Source: Brevundimonas sp. LM2
GTDB taxonomy: Bacteria; Pseudomonadota; Alphaproteobacteria; Caulobacterales; Caulobacteraceae
Assembly (NCBI RefSeq): GCF_002002865.1
Contig: NZ_CP019508.1
Span: 3,500,520 to 3,564,519 of the forward strand
Length of the DNA: 64,000 nt
Reading direction: 5' to 3'
Shown one piece after another: positions 53,508 to 64,000 of the stretch. Numbering within the stretch: the first letter of the stretch is position 1; every line of letters starts with the position of its first letter. Under the pieces are notes generated by a model that ran no database searches, was not told where the DNA came from, and was given only the letters and a program-made list of their open reading frames with translations. The position numbers and the translations under genes were made by a program.

Positions 53508-54329
53508 TCAGCTCTTCAGCCGCCAGCCCGACTTGAACACCAGCCAGCAGGCGACGGCCATGACGATCGTCAGGATCGCGCTCATCACCACGCCGATCAG
53601 AAGGCTGCCCTCGGCGTGGCCGATGAAGCCGTAGCGGAAGCCGTCGATCAGATAGAAGAAGGGGTTCCAGTGGCTGATGCTGGCGAAGGGCTCGGGCAGG
53701 TTCTCGACCAGATAGAAGGTCCCGGACAGGAAGGTCATGGGCATGACGACGAAATTCTGCACCGCCGACAGGTGGTCGAACTTCTCGGACCACAGCCCGG
53801 CCAGCACCCCGACCATCCCCATCAGCAGCGAGGCGATGACGGCGAAATAGACGATGGCCAGCAGGTTGTGCACCCCCAGCCGCGCGAACGGCAGGACGCA
53901 GATCCCGGTGACCAGTCCGACCGCCAGACCCCGCGTCGAGGCCCCCAGCGAAAAGCCGATGGTCAGCTCCAGCGGGCTGAGCGGCGGCGTCAGGAAATCA
54001 GTCGAGGTCCCCATGATCTTGGCCTGGATCAGGCTGGAGGAGGCATTGGCGAAGGCGTTGTTCAGGATCGCCATCATGATCAGGCCGGGGGCCACGAACT
54101 CGGCGAAGGGGGTGCCGTGCAGCGGCGGCCGCGCGCCCTGCAGCGCCACCACGAACACCAGCATGTAGAGCAGGGTCGTCACCACCGGGGCGGCGACCGT
54201 CTGGGCCCCCACCTTCCAGAAGCGGCGCACCTCGCGCAGATAGAGGGTCTGCACCCCGATCCAGTTGATCCCCGCATAGTGGCGCGGCGTCGGCATGCCG
54301 CTGGGGCGGGTGGAGGCGAGATCGGTCAT
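53508..54329 (-). CDS. ABC-2 type transporter permease
   Basis: A 273-residue permease with six helices. LREVRRFWKVGAQTVAAPVV, LIMMAILNNAFANASSSLIQ, FLTPPLSPLELTIGFSLGA, VMPMTFLSGTFYLVENLP and HWNPFFYLIDGFRYGFIGHA are typical of the ABC-2 (NodJ/DrrB-like) family. The matching ATP-binding protein is not in the window, nor directly upstream, where a palindromic repeat lies. The substrate is unknown. Many relatives export polysaccharide or lipid-linked molecules. Confidence 0.9.
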   Translation of the reverse strand: MTDLASTRPSGMPTPRHYAGINWIGVQTLYLREVRRFWKVGAQTVAAPVVTTLLYMLVFVVALQGARPPLHGTPFAEFVAPGLIMMAILNNAFANASSSLIQAKIMGTSTDFLTPPLSPLELTIGFSLGASTRGLAVGLVTGICVLPFARLGVHNLLAIVYFAVIASLLMGMVGVLAGLWSEKFDHLSAVQNFVVMPMTFLSGTFYLVENLPEPFASISHWNPFFYLIDGFRYGFIGHAEGSLLIGVVMSAILTIVMAVACWLVFKSGWRLKS

Positions 54330-54372
54330 GGGCGCTCAGATGCGCGGACGGGGGATGAAGCGCAAGAGCGGT

Positions 54373-54550
54373 GCCTCGCCCTTCCCCCATTCTTCATGGG
54401 GGAAAGCCGTCCGTCTTCGAGCGCAGCGAGAACAGGACGGATGGGGGAATCTGATCTTCCGTCTGCCGATGCAAGCAAGACTTCCCCCATCGGTCCTGGC
54501 TGGCTGCGCCAGCGACGGACCGCTTTCCCCCGCCAAGCGCTGGGGAAGGA
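54373..54550. repeat. GC-rich palindromic repeat upstream of the ABC permease
   Basis: Contains CTTCCCCCAT-TCTT-CATGGGGGAA, an inner pair GTCCGTCTTCGAGC and GAACAGGACGG, then ACTTCCCCCATCGG and GCTTTCCCCCGCC. It is another nested inverted repeat filling the space between lpdA and the ABC permease gene; no gene is supported in this 220-base stretch. Confidence 0.8.
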
Positions 54551-54552
54551 TG

Positions 54553-55950
<1,398 letters not shown>

Positions 55951-55962
55951 AGGCGCTTCACT

Positions 55963-56328
55963 CTACAGAACATAGGGGGCTCGGACTCCCGGATCGTCGG
56001 CCGGGAAATCCTTGGTGTTTCGGGTGACCAGAAGGCGGGCCGTTGCCTGAGCGGACGCCAGGATGATGGCGTCCGGAAGCTTCAGGCGGCGCGACTGGCG
56101 GATGGACACCGCCTGCTCGGCGATCCGGTCGTCAAGGCCCACGATGGCATAACCGTCGAGATAGGTCCGGGTCGGCTCGGCCATGTCGGCTTCGGCCCCC
56201 GCCATGACCTCGATCCAGGTGATGATGCTGATTGCGCGATCCTGGTATCGCTCGATCTCGGCATCGGCCTGCGGCGCTCCGTTCAGATGGTCGATCAGAA
56301 TATTGGTGTCGAACAGAGCCTTCACCAT
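55963..56328 (-). CDS. PIN-domain (VapC-type) toxin
   Basis: A 121-residue PIN nuclease starting MVKALFDTNILIDHLNG (Asp), with TWIEVMAGAEA (Glu), RLKLPDAIILASAQ (Asp) and LVTRNTKDFPADDPG (Asp). It overlaps its antitoxin gene by seven bases. It should cut RNA when the antitoxin is lost. The pair stands inside the branched-chain dehydrogenase gene set between E2 and E3 genes. Confidence 0.88.
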   Translation of the reverse strand: MVKALFDTNILIDHLNGAPQADAEIERYQDRAISIITWIEVMAGAEADMAEPTRTYLDGYAIVGLDDRIAEQAVSIRQSRRLKLPDAIILASAQATARLLVTRNTKDFPADDPGVRAPYVL

Positions 56329-56537
56329 TCGCTGCGCAGCCGCTCCTGATATGCGAGGCCGTCTTCACCATCCTTGCCCCAAAGGCCGAACCCATCCTTG
56401 ACGGCCTGGCGCTGGTGGCGCGCGACGTAATCATCGATCGCGGCGCGGATCACCGCGGCGCGTGGGCGCTTTTCGCGTTTGGCCAGGGCGTCCAGCGCCG
56501 CGACCTGCTCCTCATTGGCATCAACCAGGATCCGCAT
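56322..56537 (-). CDS. Ribbon-helix-helix (VapB-like) antitoxin
   Basis: A 71-residue antitoxin. The N-terminal strand-helix-helix is MRILVDANEEQVAALDALAK then RPRAAVIRAAIDDYV, of CopG/VapB type; the C-terminal half (GFGLWGKDGEDGLAYQERL) would bind the toxin. AAGGAGG lies six bases before the ATG, a strong ribosome site. An inverted repeat just upstream is the likely operator. Confidence 0.85.
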   Translation of the reverse strand: MRILVDANEEQVAALDALAKREKRPRAAVIRAAIDDYVARHQRQAVKDGFGLWGKDGEDGLAYQERLRSEW

Positions 56538-56548
56538 CTCAGCCTCCT

Positions 56549-56569
56549 TGATATACGGGCAGCATATCA
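56549..56569 (-). promoter_or_regulatory. Operator candidate of the vapBC pair
   Basis: TGATAT and ATATCA, nine bases apart, form an inverted repeat just upstream of the antitoxin ribosome site; on the coding strand TATATC could be the -10 element. Ribbon-helix-helix antitoxins repress their operon at such sites. Confidence 0.6.
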
Positions 56570-56597
56570 CATGGCCCCTCGTGCCGGCGAGCGCCAG

Positions 56598-58408
56598 TTA
56601 CCCCATCCACAACGTCGCCGGATGCTCCAGCAGGCCCTTGATCCGCTGGACGAAGACCGCCGCGTCGTGGCCGTCGACGATGCGGTGATCGAAGCTGGAC
56701 GACAGGTTCATCATCTTGCGCACAACCATCTGGCCACCCCTGACCACGACCCGCTCCTCGATCTTGTTGGGGCCGACGATGGCGACCTCGGGGTGGTTGA
56801 TGATCGGGGTGTGGACCACGCCCCCCAGCGTCCCCAGCGAGGTGATGGTGAGGGTCGAGCCGCTGAGCTCCTCGCGTTTCGCAGACCCGTCCTTGGCCGC
56901 GCCGCTGACCCGGGCGATCTCCAGCGCGGTGTCATAGGGGTCGCGCGCCTCGGCGTGGCGGACCACCGGCACCATCAGGCCGTTCGGCGTCTGGGCGGCG
57001 ATGCCCAGGTGGACGGCGGCGTGGGTGGTCAACACCCCGGCCTCGTCGTCATAGTGGCTGTTGATCGCCGGCTGGTCGCGCAGGGCCACGACGATGGCCC
57101 GGGCGATGAAGGGCAGCAGGTTCAGCTTGGGCCTGCCGCTGGTCTTGCCCTGGGCGTTCAGATGAACCCGGAGCTCTTCCAGCGCCGTGACGTCGATCTC
57201 CTCCACATAGGTGATGTGGGGGATGCGCCGGACGCTCTCGGCCATCTTCTCCGCGATCTTGCGGCGCAGGCCGATGATGCGGGTCTCGGTCGTGCCCTCG
57301 GCCTTGGCATAGGTCGAGGCGGCCGACGTTCCAGACTCGGACAGCCCGCGCGCGCCATGGGCGACGAAGGCGTCCAGGTCGGCGTGCTCGATGCGACCGG
57401 CGGGCCCGGACCCGGGGACGAACTGGAGCTCCAGACCGAGGTCCCGGGCGCGCTGGCGTACCGCGGGGCTGGCCAGGGCGCGGACGCCGGGGGTCTGGGC
57501 TTGGCGAGTGACGGACTTGCCCCCCTCTGGCTGCTGCGCAGCCTGTCTCCACCCTGGGGGGGGAGATTGAGTGGTGACCGCCTCGCTTAATCCTCCCCCG
57601 TTGGGGGAGGTGGCGCGGCGCTCTTGCGCCGTGACGGAGGGGGCCGGGGCGGACTCGGTCCTGGCGGGAGAGGCAGCAACATTCCCCGCCCCCTCGACGT
57701 CGAAGCTGACCAGAGGCCCGCCGACCGGCACCTGCTGACCGGCCGCGCCGTGCAGGGCCGCGACCGTGCCGGCGACCGGCGAGGTCAGTTCCACGGTCGC
57801 CTTGTCGGTCATGACCTCGGCCAGCAGCTGGTCCTCGGCCACCGTGTCGCCGACCGCGACGTGCCAGGCGACCAGCTCGGCCTCGGCCGTGCCCTCGCCC
57901 ACGTCGGGCAGTTTGAAGACGTAGTTGCCGGCCGAGAACGGTGTCGCCCCCTCCGTCACGTCGCTATCGCTCCGCGCCTGAGGACGGCTCGTATACGAGC
58001 CGCCCGCAGCCCCATCCTTCGGACGGGGAGGAGAGGCGTCTGCGTTCTCCTCCCCGTCGCGGAGCGATGGGGTATCGGAGGATCGTATACGATCCTCACG
58101 ATGGGCATCGCCCACTTGGGCGATGACGGAGGGGGCGACTCCGGCGTCCGAGGCGGCGTTCCCCGCCCCCTCGACCTCGAACTCGACCAGGGCCGAGCCC
58201 ACCGGCGACATCACGCCGGGCTCGCCGTGCAGGGCGGTGACCACGCCGGACACCGGCGAGGTCAGCTCGACCGTCGCCTTGTCGGTCATGATGTCGGCCA
58301 GGATCTGATCTTCCTCGACACGGTCCCCGACCGCGACGTGCCAGCCGACCAGCTCGGCCTCGGCCGTGCCCTCGCCCACGTCAGGCAGTTTGAAGACATA
58401 GCGTCCCA

Positions 58409-58409
<1 letters not shown>
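56598..58409 (-). CDS. bkdB: Branched-chain 2-oxoacid dehydrogenase E2 (two lipoyl domains)
   Basis: A 603-residue dihydrolipoyl acyltransferase. Two lipoyl domains, each starting YVFKLPDVGEGTAEAELV, carry the lipoylated Lys in MTDKATVELTSP (Lys44 in the first). A subunit-binding domain, VRALASPAVRQRARDLGLEL and GPAGRIEHADLDAFV, precedes the catalytic core with IGLRRKIAEKMAESVRRIPH and the active-site SSSFDHRIVDGHD. It moves acyl groups to coenzyme A. Both linkers contain palindromic repeats in frame (57946-58136 between the lipoyl domains; 57518-57645 before the subunit-binding domain), which make the linkers unusually long. The ATG shares one base with the stop of the E1 beta gene. Confidence 0.93.
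57518..57645. repeat. Palindromic repeat pieces in frame within the E2 gene (second linker)
   Basis: The first 50 bases (GCCCCCCTCTGGC, CAGCCTGTCTCC, CCCTGGGGGGGAGATT) match the right half of the element in lhr2. They are followed by a second piece with CCTCCCCCG-TT-GGGGGAGG and GGCGCGGCGCTC-TTGCGCC, ending TGACGGAGGGGGC, the same end as the other E2 element. Two partial elements therefore seem fused here. Confidence 0.8.
57946..58136. repeat. Palindromic repeat in frame within the E2 gene (first linker)
   Basis: Terminal inverted ends GCCCCCTCCGTCA and TGACGGAGGGGGC frame a 190-bp block. Inside are GGCTCGTATACGAGCC, GGATCGTATACGATCC and a nested arm CTCCGCGCC and others. The translated text (EDRIRSSDTPSLRDGEENAD and more) is low in structure, fitting a flexible linker between the two lipoyl domains. 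Confidence 0.85.
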
Positions 58410-60822
<2,413 letters not shown>

Positions 60823-60844
60823 TCAAGGCTCGCCTATTTTGACC

Positions 60845-60882
60845 TTGCGCAAAGCCATTATGGGGTATTTTATTGCGCAATA
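60845..60882. promoter_or_regulatory. Two TTGCGCAA palindromes between bkdA1 and the Lrp gene
   Basis: TTGCGCAA at 60845-60852 and TATTGCGCAATA at 60871-60882 are perfect palindromes whose centres are exactly 28 bases apart, a spacing of whole DNA turns. Lrp-family proteins bind repeated palindromic sites in phase, and divergent Lrp-type regulators (BkdR) are known to control bkd operons. Assigning these as the sites is inference. Confidence 0.6.
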
Positions 60883-60902
60883 ACAATAAATGGAGGAACG
60901 CC

Positions 60903-61394
60903 TTGGCCGACGAACTGGATCCCATCGATGCGCGAATTCTCGACATCCTTCAGCAGGACGCCGGACTGTCGGTCGCGGACGTGGCGGAGCGGGTGGGCCT
61001 GTCGGCCTCGCCATGCTGGCGTCGGATCAAGAGACTGGAGGATAGCGGCCTGATCCGCAAGCGGGTCACGCTTTTGGACGCCGCCCTGCTGGGGCTCGAC
61101 TTCGAAGTCTATGCCATCGTCAAGCTAATGCTGCCCTCGCGCGAGAACCTGGACCTGTTCGAGGCGGCCGTCGCCAACTGGCCGGAGGTCGTCCAGTGCG
61201 CCACGATCACGGGCCGCGAGGACTATGTGCTGCGCATCATCACCTCCGACATGCATGCCTTCGACCAGTTCCTGCGCGACAAGCTGCTGACGCTCGGGAT
61301 CGTCTCGGACTGCGAAAGCCATATCGTCACCCGGGGTGTGAAGAACGTCACCACCCTGCCCCTGGGCATCATCACCCCGCACGTCGGGCGATGA
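60903..61394 (+). CDS. Lrp/AsnC-family regulator (BkdR-like by position)
   Basis: A 163-residue regulator. The helix-turn-helix reads LDILQQDAGLSVADVAERVG then LSASPCWRRIKRLEDSGLI, and the ligand domain contains VVQCATITGREDYVLRIITS. The TTG start at 60903 is supported by GGAGG seven bases upstream; an earlier TTG would add ten residues and lies inside the palindrome. Divergence from the bkd operon suggests that it activates or tunes branched-chain amino-acid breakdown, as BkdR does in Pseudomonas. Confidence 0.9.
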   Translation: MADELDPIDARILDILQQDAGLSVADVAERVGLSASPCWRRIKRLEDSGLIRKRVTLLDAALLGLDFEVYAIVKLMLPSRENLDLFEAAVANWPEVVQCATITGREDYVLRIITSDMHAFDQFLRDKLLTLGIVSDCESHIVTRGVKNVTTLPLGIITPHVGR

Positions 61395-61491
61395 TGTCTA
61401 TAAAACCAGACCAGATGTAAAAAATACTGGACATAAGGTAAGGTGAATGCGACACCCCTTTCCACAGCCCGCGAGGGTGGGGAGGTCGCCT

Positions 61492-61959
61492 ATGTCGTTC
61501 CGCGAGAAGCATCTGTGGATCAGTATCGTCGCCACGATCGGCGTCTGGTCGGTCTATTTCCGCGCGTTGGTGGACCGCATCCTGCGCGGCGGGATGGAGG
61601 ATCCGCGCTTCGCCGTGACCGTGGGATTGGGCTTCGCGGGGGCCGTGTTCGTCGTCGCCCTGATCGAGGCGGCGCTGACGGTCCTGGCCACCTTCACCAC
61701 GCCCAAGGTCGATCGCGAGACCCGCGACGAGCGCGAGATGCTCGCGGCGTTCAAGGCCAGCCATGTGTCGATGTCGCTGCTGATCGTGCTGGTCATCAGC
61801 CTGGCCTCGGCCGCCTGGATCAGCGGCGTAACCCGCCAGGCCCTGTTCACCGGGCCTGCGGCCATGGTGGTGCTGGCCAATCTGCTGGTCGCCTGTGTGG
61901 TCCTGTCCGAGCTGACCCGGTTCGCCTTCACCCTGTATCTGCTCAAGCGCGGCCAGTGA
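61492..61959 (+). CDS. Membrane protein paired with an XRE regulator
   Basis: A 155-residue protein with four helices (HLWISIVATIGVWSVYF, FAVTVGLGFAGAVFVVALIE, SHVSMSLLIVLVISLASAAW, GPAAMVVLANLLVACVVLSE). The ATG has GGGAGG seven bases upstream; an upstream ATG at 61447 is less likely. Its GTGA stop overlaps the GTG start of the next gene, an XRE regulator. In many bacteria this small membrane protein plus XRE regulator pair occurs together without a known role. Confidence 0.75.
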   Translation: MSFREKHLWISIVATIGVWSVYFRALVDRILRGGMEDPRFAVTVGLGFAGAVFVVALIEAALTVLATFTTPKVDRETRDEREMLAAFKASHVSMSLLIVLVISLASAAWISGVTRQALFTGPAAMVVLANLLVACVVLSELTRFAFTLYLLKRGQ

Positions 61960-62174
61960 CCAAGCCCCCGCCGCCGATCCGCAACCGCATCCGGACCCTG
62001 CGTTTCCATGCCGGCGAGATGACCCAGGCCGACCTGGCGGCGCGCATCGGCATGACCCGCCAGACCATCGTCGCCATGGAACAGGGGAAATACTCGCCCA
62101 GCCTGGAAGCCGCCTTCCGCATTGCCGCCGTCTTCGGGGTCGAGATCACCGAGGTGTTCCAGTGGGACGGTTAA
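61956..62174 (+). CDS. XRE-type transcription regulator
   Basis: A 72-residue helix-turn-helix protein: NRIRTLRFHAGEMTQADLAA, RIGMTRQTIVAMEQGKYSP, SLEAAFRIAAVFGVEITEVF. This is the compact YozG/Cro-like class. The GTG start overlaps the stop of the membrane protein gene. It probably regulates its own operon and acts with the membrane protein. Confidence 0.88.
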   Translation: MTKPPPPIRNRIRTLRFHAGEMTQADLAARIGMTRQTIVAMEQGKYSPSLEAAFRIAAVFGVEITEVFQWDG

Positions 62175-62217
62175 GGCTCGCGTTGACAGGCCTGCCCGCG
62201 GGGCGGAGAAAAGACGG

Positions 62218-62460
62218 ATGAACCCGGTGATCGTCGTGAAGGCCGCGTTTGACGCCGAGGCGGGCGTCTGGATCATCGAATCCAGCGACGTCCACGGCCT
62301 GCGGATCGAGGCCCCCACCCTGGAGGCCCTGGTTGAGCGCATTCCGGTGGCCATCCAGGATCTGCTGGGAACCGACCTGTCGGATGACGCCCTGATCGAC
62401 ACCCCCATCGAAGTCATCGCCCACGCGGGCACCCGGGTCAGGCTGAGCCTGGCGGCGTGA
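62218..62460 (+). CDS. HicB-like (DUF1902) antitoxin
   Basis: An 80-residue protein with the partial ribonuclease-H-like fold of the HicB group. VIVVKAAFDAEAGVWIIESS, DVHGLRIEAPTLEALVERIP and PIEVIAHAGTRVRLSL are typical of DUF1902. GGAGAAAAGACGG precedes the ATG. It is followed by an overlapping HicA toxin gene; the antitoxin-first order is the less common one for HicAB modules. Confidence 0.82.
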   Translation: MNPVIVVKAAFDAEAGVWIIESSDVHGLRIEAPTLEALVERIPVAIQDLLGTDLSDDALIDTPIEVIAHAGTRVRLSLAA

Positions 62461-62651
62461 GCGGCTATACCCGCGAGGTCAAGGCGATTTTGCTTCGCCA
62501 TGGCTGCCGGATGATCCGGCAAGGACGCGGCGACCACGAGATCTGGGAAAGCCCCGTCAATGGCGAGCGTTTCACAGTCGACGGCGATATCCGCTCGCGC
62601 CATACCGCCAACGGAACCCTGAAGGACGCCGGACTGCCCAAGGCGTTCTGA
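62457..62651 (+). CDS. hicA: HicA-type toxin
   Basis: A 64-residue HicA. The start is YTREVKAILLRHGCRMIRQG and the catalytic His lies in RGDHEIWESP; the strand HTANGTLKDAGL completes the dsRBD-like fold. HicA cleaves mRNA without need of translation. The GTG start overlaps the antitoxin stop (GTGA). It lies just before the enoyl-CoA hydratase gene near the probable dnaA locus. Confidence 0.88.
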   Translation: MSGYTREVKAILLRHGCRMIRQGRGDHEIWESPVNGERFTVDGDIRSRHTANGTLKDAGLPKAF

Positions 62652-62669
62652 CCGATGGAAACACGACCC

Positions 62670-63458
<789 letters not shown>

Positions 63459-63572
63459 GTGGTTGGTGGCTGGTGGCTAGTGGCTAGTGGCTGGTGCTTG
63501 GACGGCCTGATCATGATGTTCGCCGGCTCCCGTCACGGACCTGGCCACCAGCCACCAGCCACCAATCACCTC
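63459..63572. repeat. Inverted array of 7-bp units (GGTGGCT type)
   Basis: The left side repeats GGTTGGTGGCTGGTGGCTAG and TGGCTAGTGGCTGGTG; the right side reads TGGCCACCAGCCACCAGCC and ACCAATCACC. The arms are imperfect inverted copies of a 7-bp unit TGGTGGC with variations. The layout (short-unit arrays facing each other around a spacer of about 50 bases) equals that of the element at 53390-53503 with a different unit. Confidence 0.85.
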
Positions 63573-63589
63573 CCGGCCCCAGACTCGCG

Positions 63590-63618
63590 TTGACCGCACC
63601 ACCCCCTTCCGCTATAGC
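63590..63618 (+). promoter_or_regulatory. Promoter of rpsT
   Basis: TTGACC and TATAGC are separated by exactly 17 bases, a good housekeeping promoter; the transcript would start near 63625, about 60 bases before the gene. Confidence 0.75.
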
Positions 63619-63687
63619 CGCCCGCTCTTGAAGATTTCCGCGCCGTGGACGTGTGCTCCGCGGCGTTTTCCGTTCGAAGGTTTGACG

Positions 63688-63957
63688 ATGGCCAACAATC
63701 CCGGCGCCAAGAAAGCGATCCGCAAGATCGCCGCGCGTACCGAAGTGAACAAATCGCGCCGCACGCGTGTCCGCACCTTCCTGCGCCGCTTCCAGGAAGC
63801 CGTGACGGGTGGCGACGCCGAGGCCGCCAAGGGCGCTTTCGTCGAGGCTCAATCGGAGCTGATGCGCGCCGTCACCAAGGGCGTGGTTCACAAGAATACG
63901 GGCTCGCGCAAGGTCTCCCGCCTGCACGCCCAACTGAAGAAAATGTCGGCGGCCTGA
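63688..63957 (+). CDS. rpsT: Ribosomal protein bS20
   Basis: An 89-residue basic protein with [20 protein letters not shown] and [19 protein letters not shown], the conserved start, and [19 protein letters not shown], the conserved end. It belongs to the small ribosomal subunit. The ATG is the family start; the frame remains open for 20 codons upstream but contains no conserved sequence. In Caulobacter the next gene is dnaA; only 43 bases remain here. Confidence 0.97.
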   Translation: MANNPGAKKAIRKIAARTEVNKSRRTRVRTFLRRFQEAVTGGDAEAAKGAFVEAQSELMRAVTKGVVHKNTGSRKVSRLHAQLKKMSAA

Positions 63958-64000
63958 GCCACTAGGTAGCTCTACCACTGTCATCGACTTTCGGCGGTCG

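Noticed and set aside
63958..64000. Start of dnaA
   Set aside because: Only 43 bases remain and no start codon with conserved text is visible; dnaA is expected from Caulobacter gene order but is not shown here.

Overview
The window comes from a GC-rich alphaproteobacterium, most probably a member of the Caulobacteraceae such as Brevundimonas. I infer this from gene content and order, not from a database match. Supporting signs are rpmH-rnpA-yidC-engB, a PodJ-type polarity factor, a GcrA-family protein, and a right edge that reads enoyl-CoA hydratase then rpsT, which in Caulobacter lies directly before dnaA. The right end is therefore probably close to the replication origin.

Bases 1 to about 12190 look like the end of an integrative element lodged at the 3' end of a tRNA-Arg(ACG) gene. 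It carries a strawberry-notch-type helicase (cut by the window edge), two SSB-like proteins, a GcrA-like regulator, a DUF2493 protein, a relaxase with a short C-terminus, a cupin and an NRDE-family protein. Cargo near the tRNA is an AbiE-type toxin-antitoxin pair coupled to a GIY-YIG nuclease gene. The nuclease gene has an in-frame stop and a thioredoxin-2 gene beside it has a one-base frameshift, so this end looks decayed. No integrase is visible.

From 12.3 to 64 kb the DNA is ordinary chromosome. In order: gamma-glutamyltransferase, a histidine kinase and a VTT membrane protein; rpmH-rnpA-yidC-engB; cobT; coq7, dsbB and exoD; tyrosine breakdown (hpd, fumarylacetoacetase-like) with small membrane and secreted proteins between; a flavin oxidoreductase paired with an ATP-grasp protein; tRNA-Leu(CAA); an MFS transporter; a histidine kinase with an ethylene-receptor-like sensor plus a lone receiver protein; a DinG/XPD-type helicase; a Phd-PIN toxin-antitoxin pair that runs by stop/start overlaps into the DNA-damage genes lhr2 and pdeM; TauE/TIGR02186; podJ; argF and argD; an ABC-2 permease; a complete branched-chain 2-oxoacid dehydrogenase set (lpdA, E2, E1 beta, E1 alpha) with a divergent Lrp-family regulator; a membrane protein with an XRE regulator; HicBA; enoyl-CoA hydratase; rpsT.

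The most unusual layer is dispersed palindromic DNA. GC-rich elements of about 110-200 bp sit between genes (rpmH/rnpA, engB/cobT, upstream of lpdA). Similar elements sit in frame inside lhr2 and twice inside the E2 linker. Two elements are built from inverted arrays of 7-bp units. A 508-bp unit with inverted ends of nearly 50 bp carries a GxxExxY-family gene and separates argD from argF. Toxin-antitoxin pairs also interrupt otherwise continuous operons, for example vapBC between the E2 and E3 genes.
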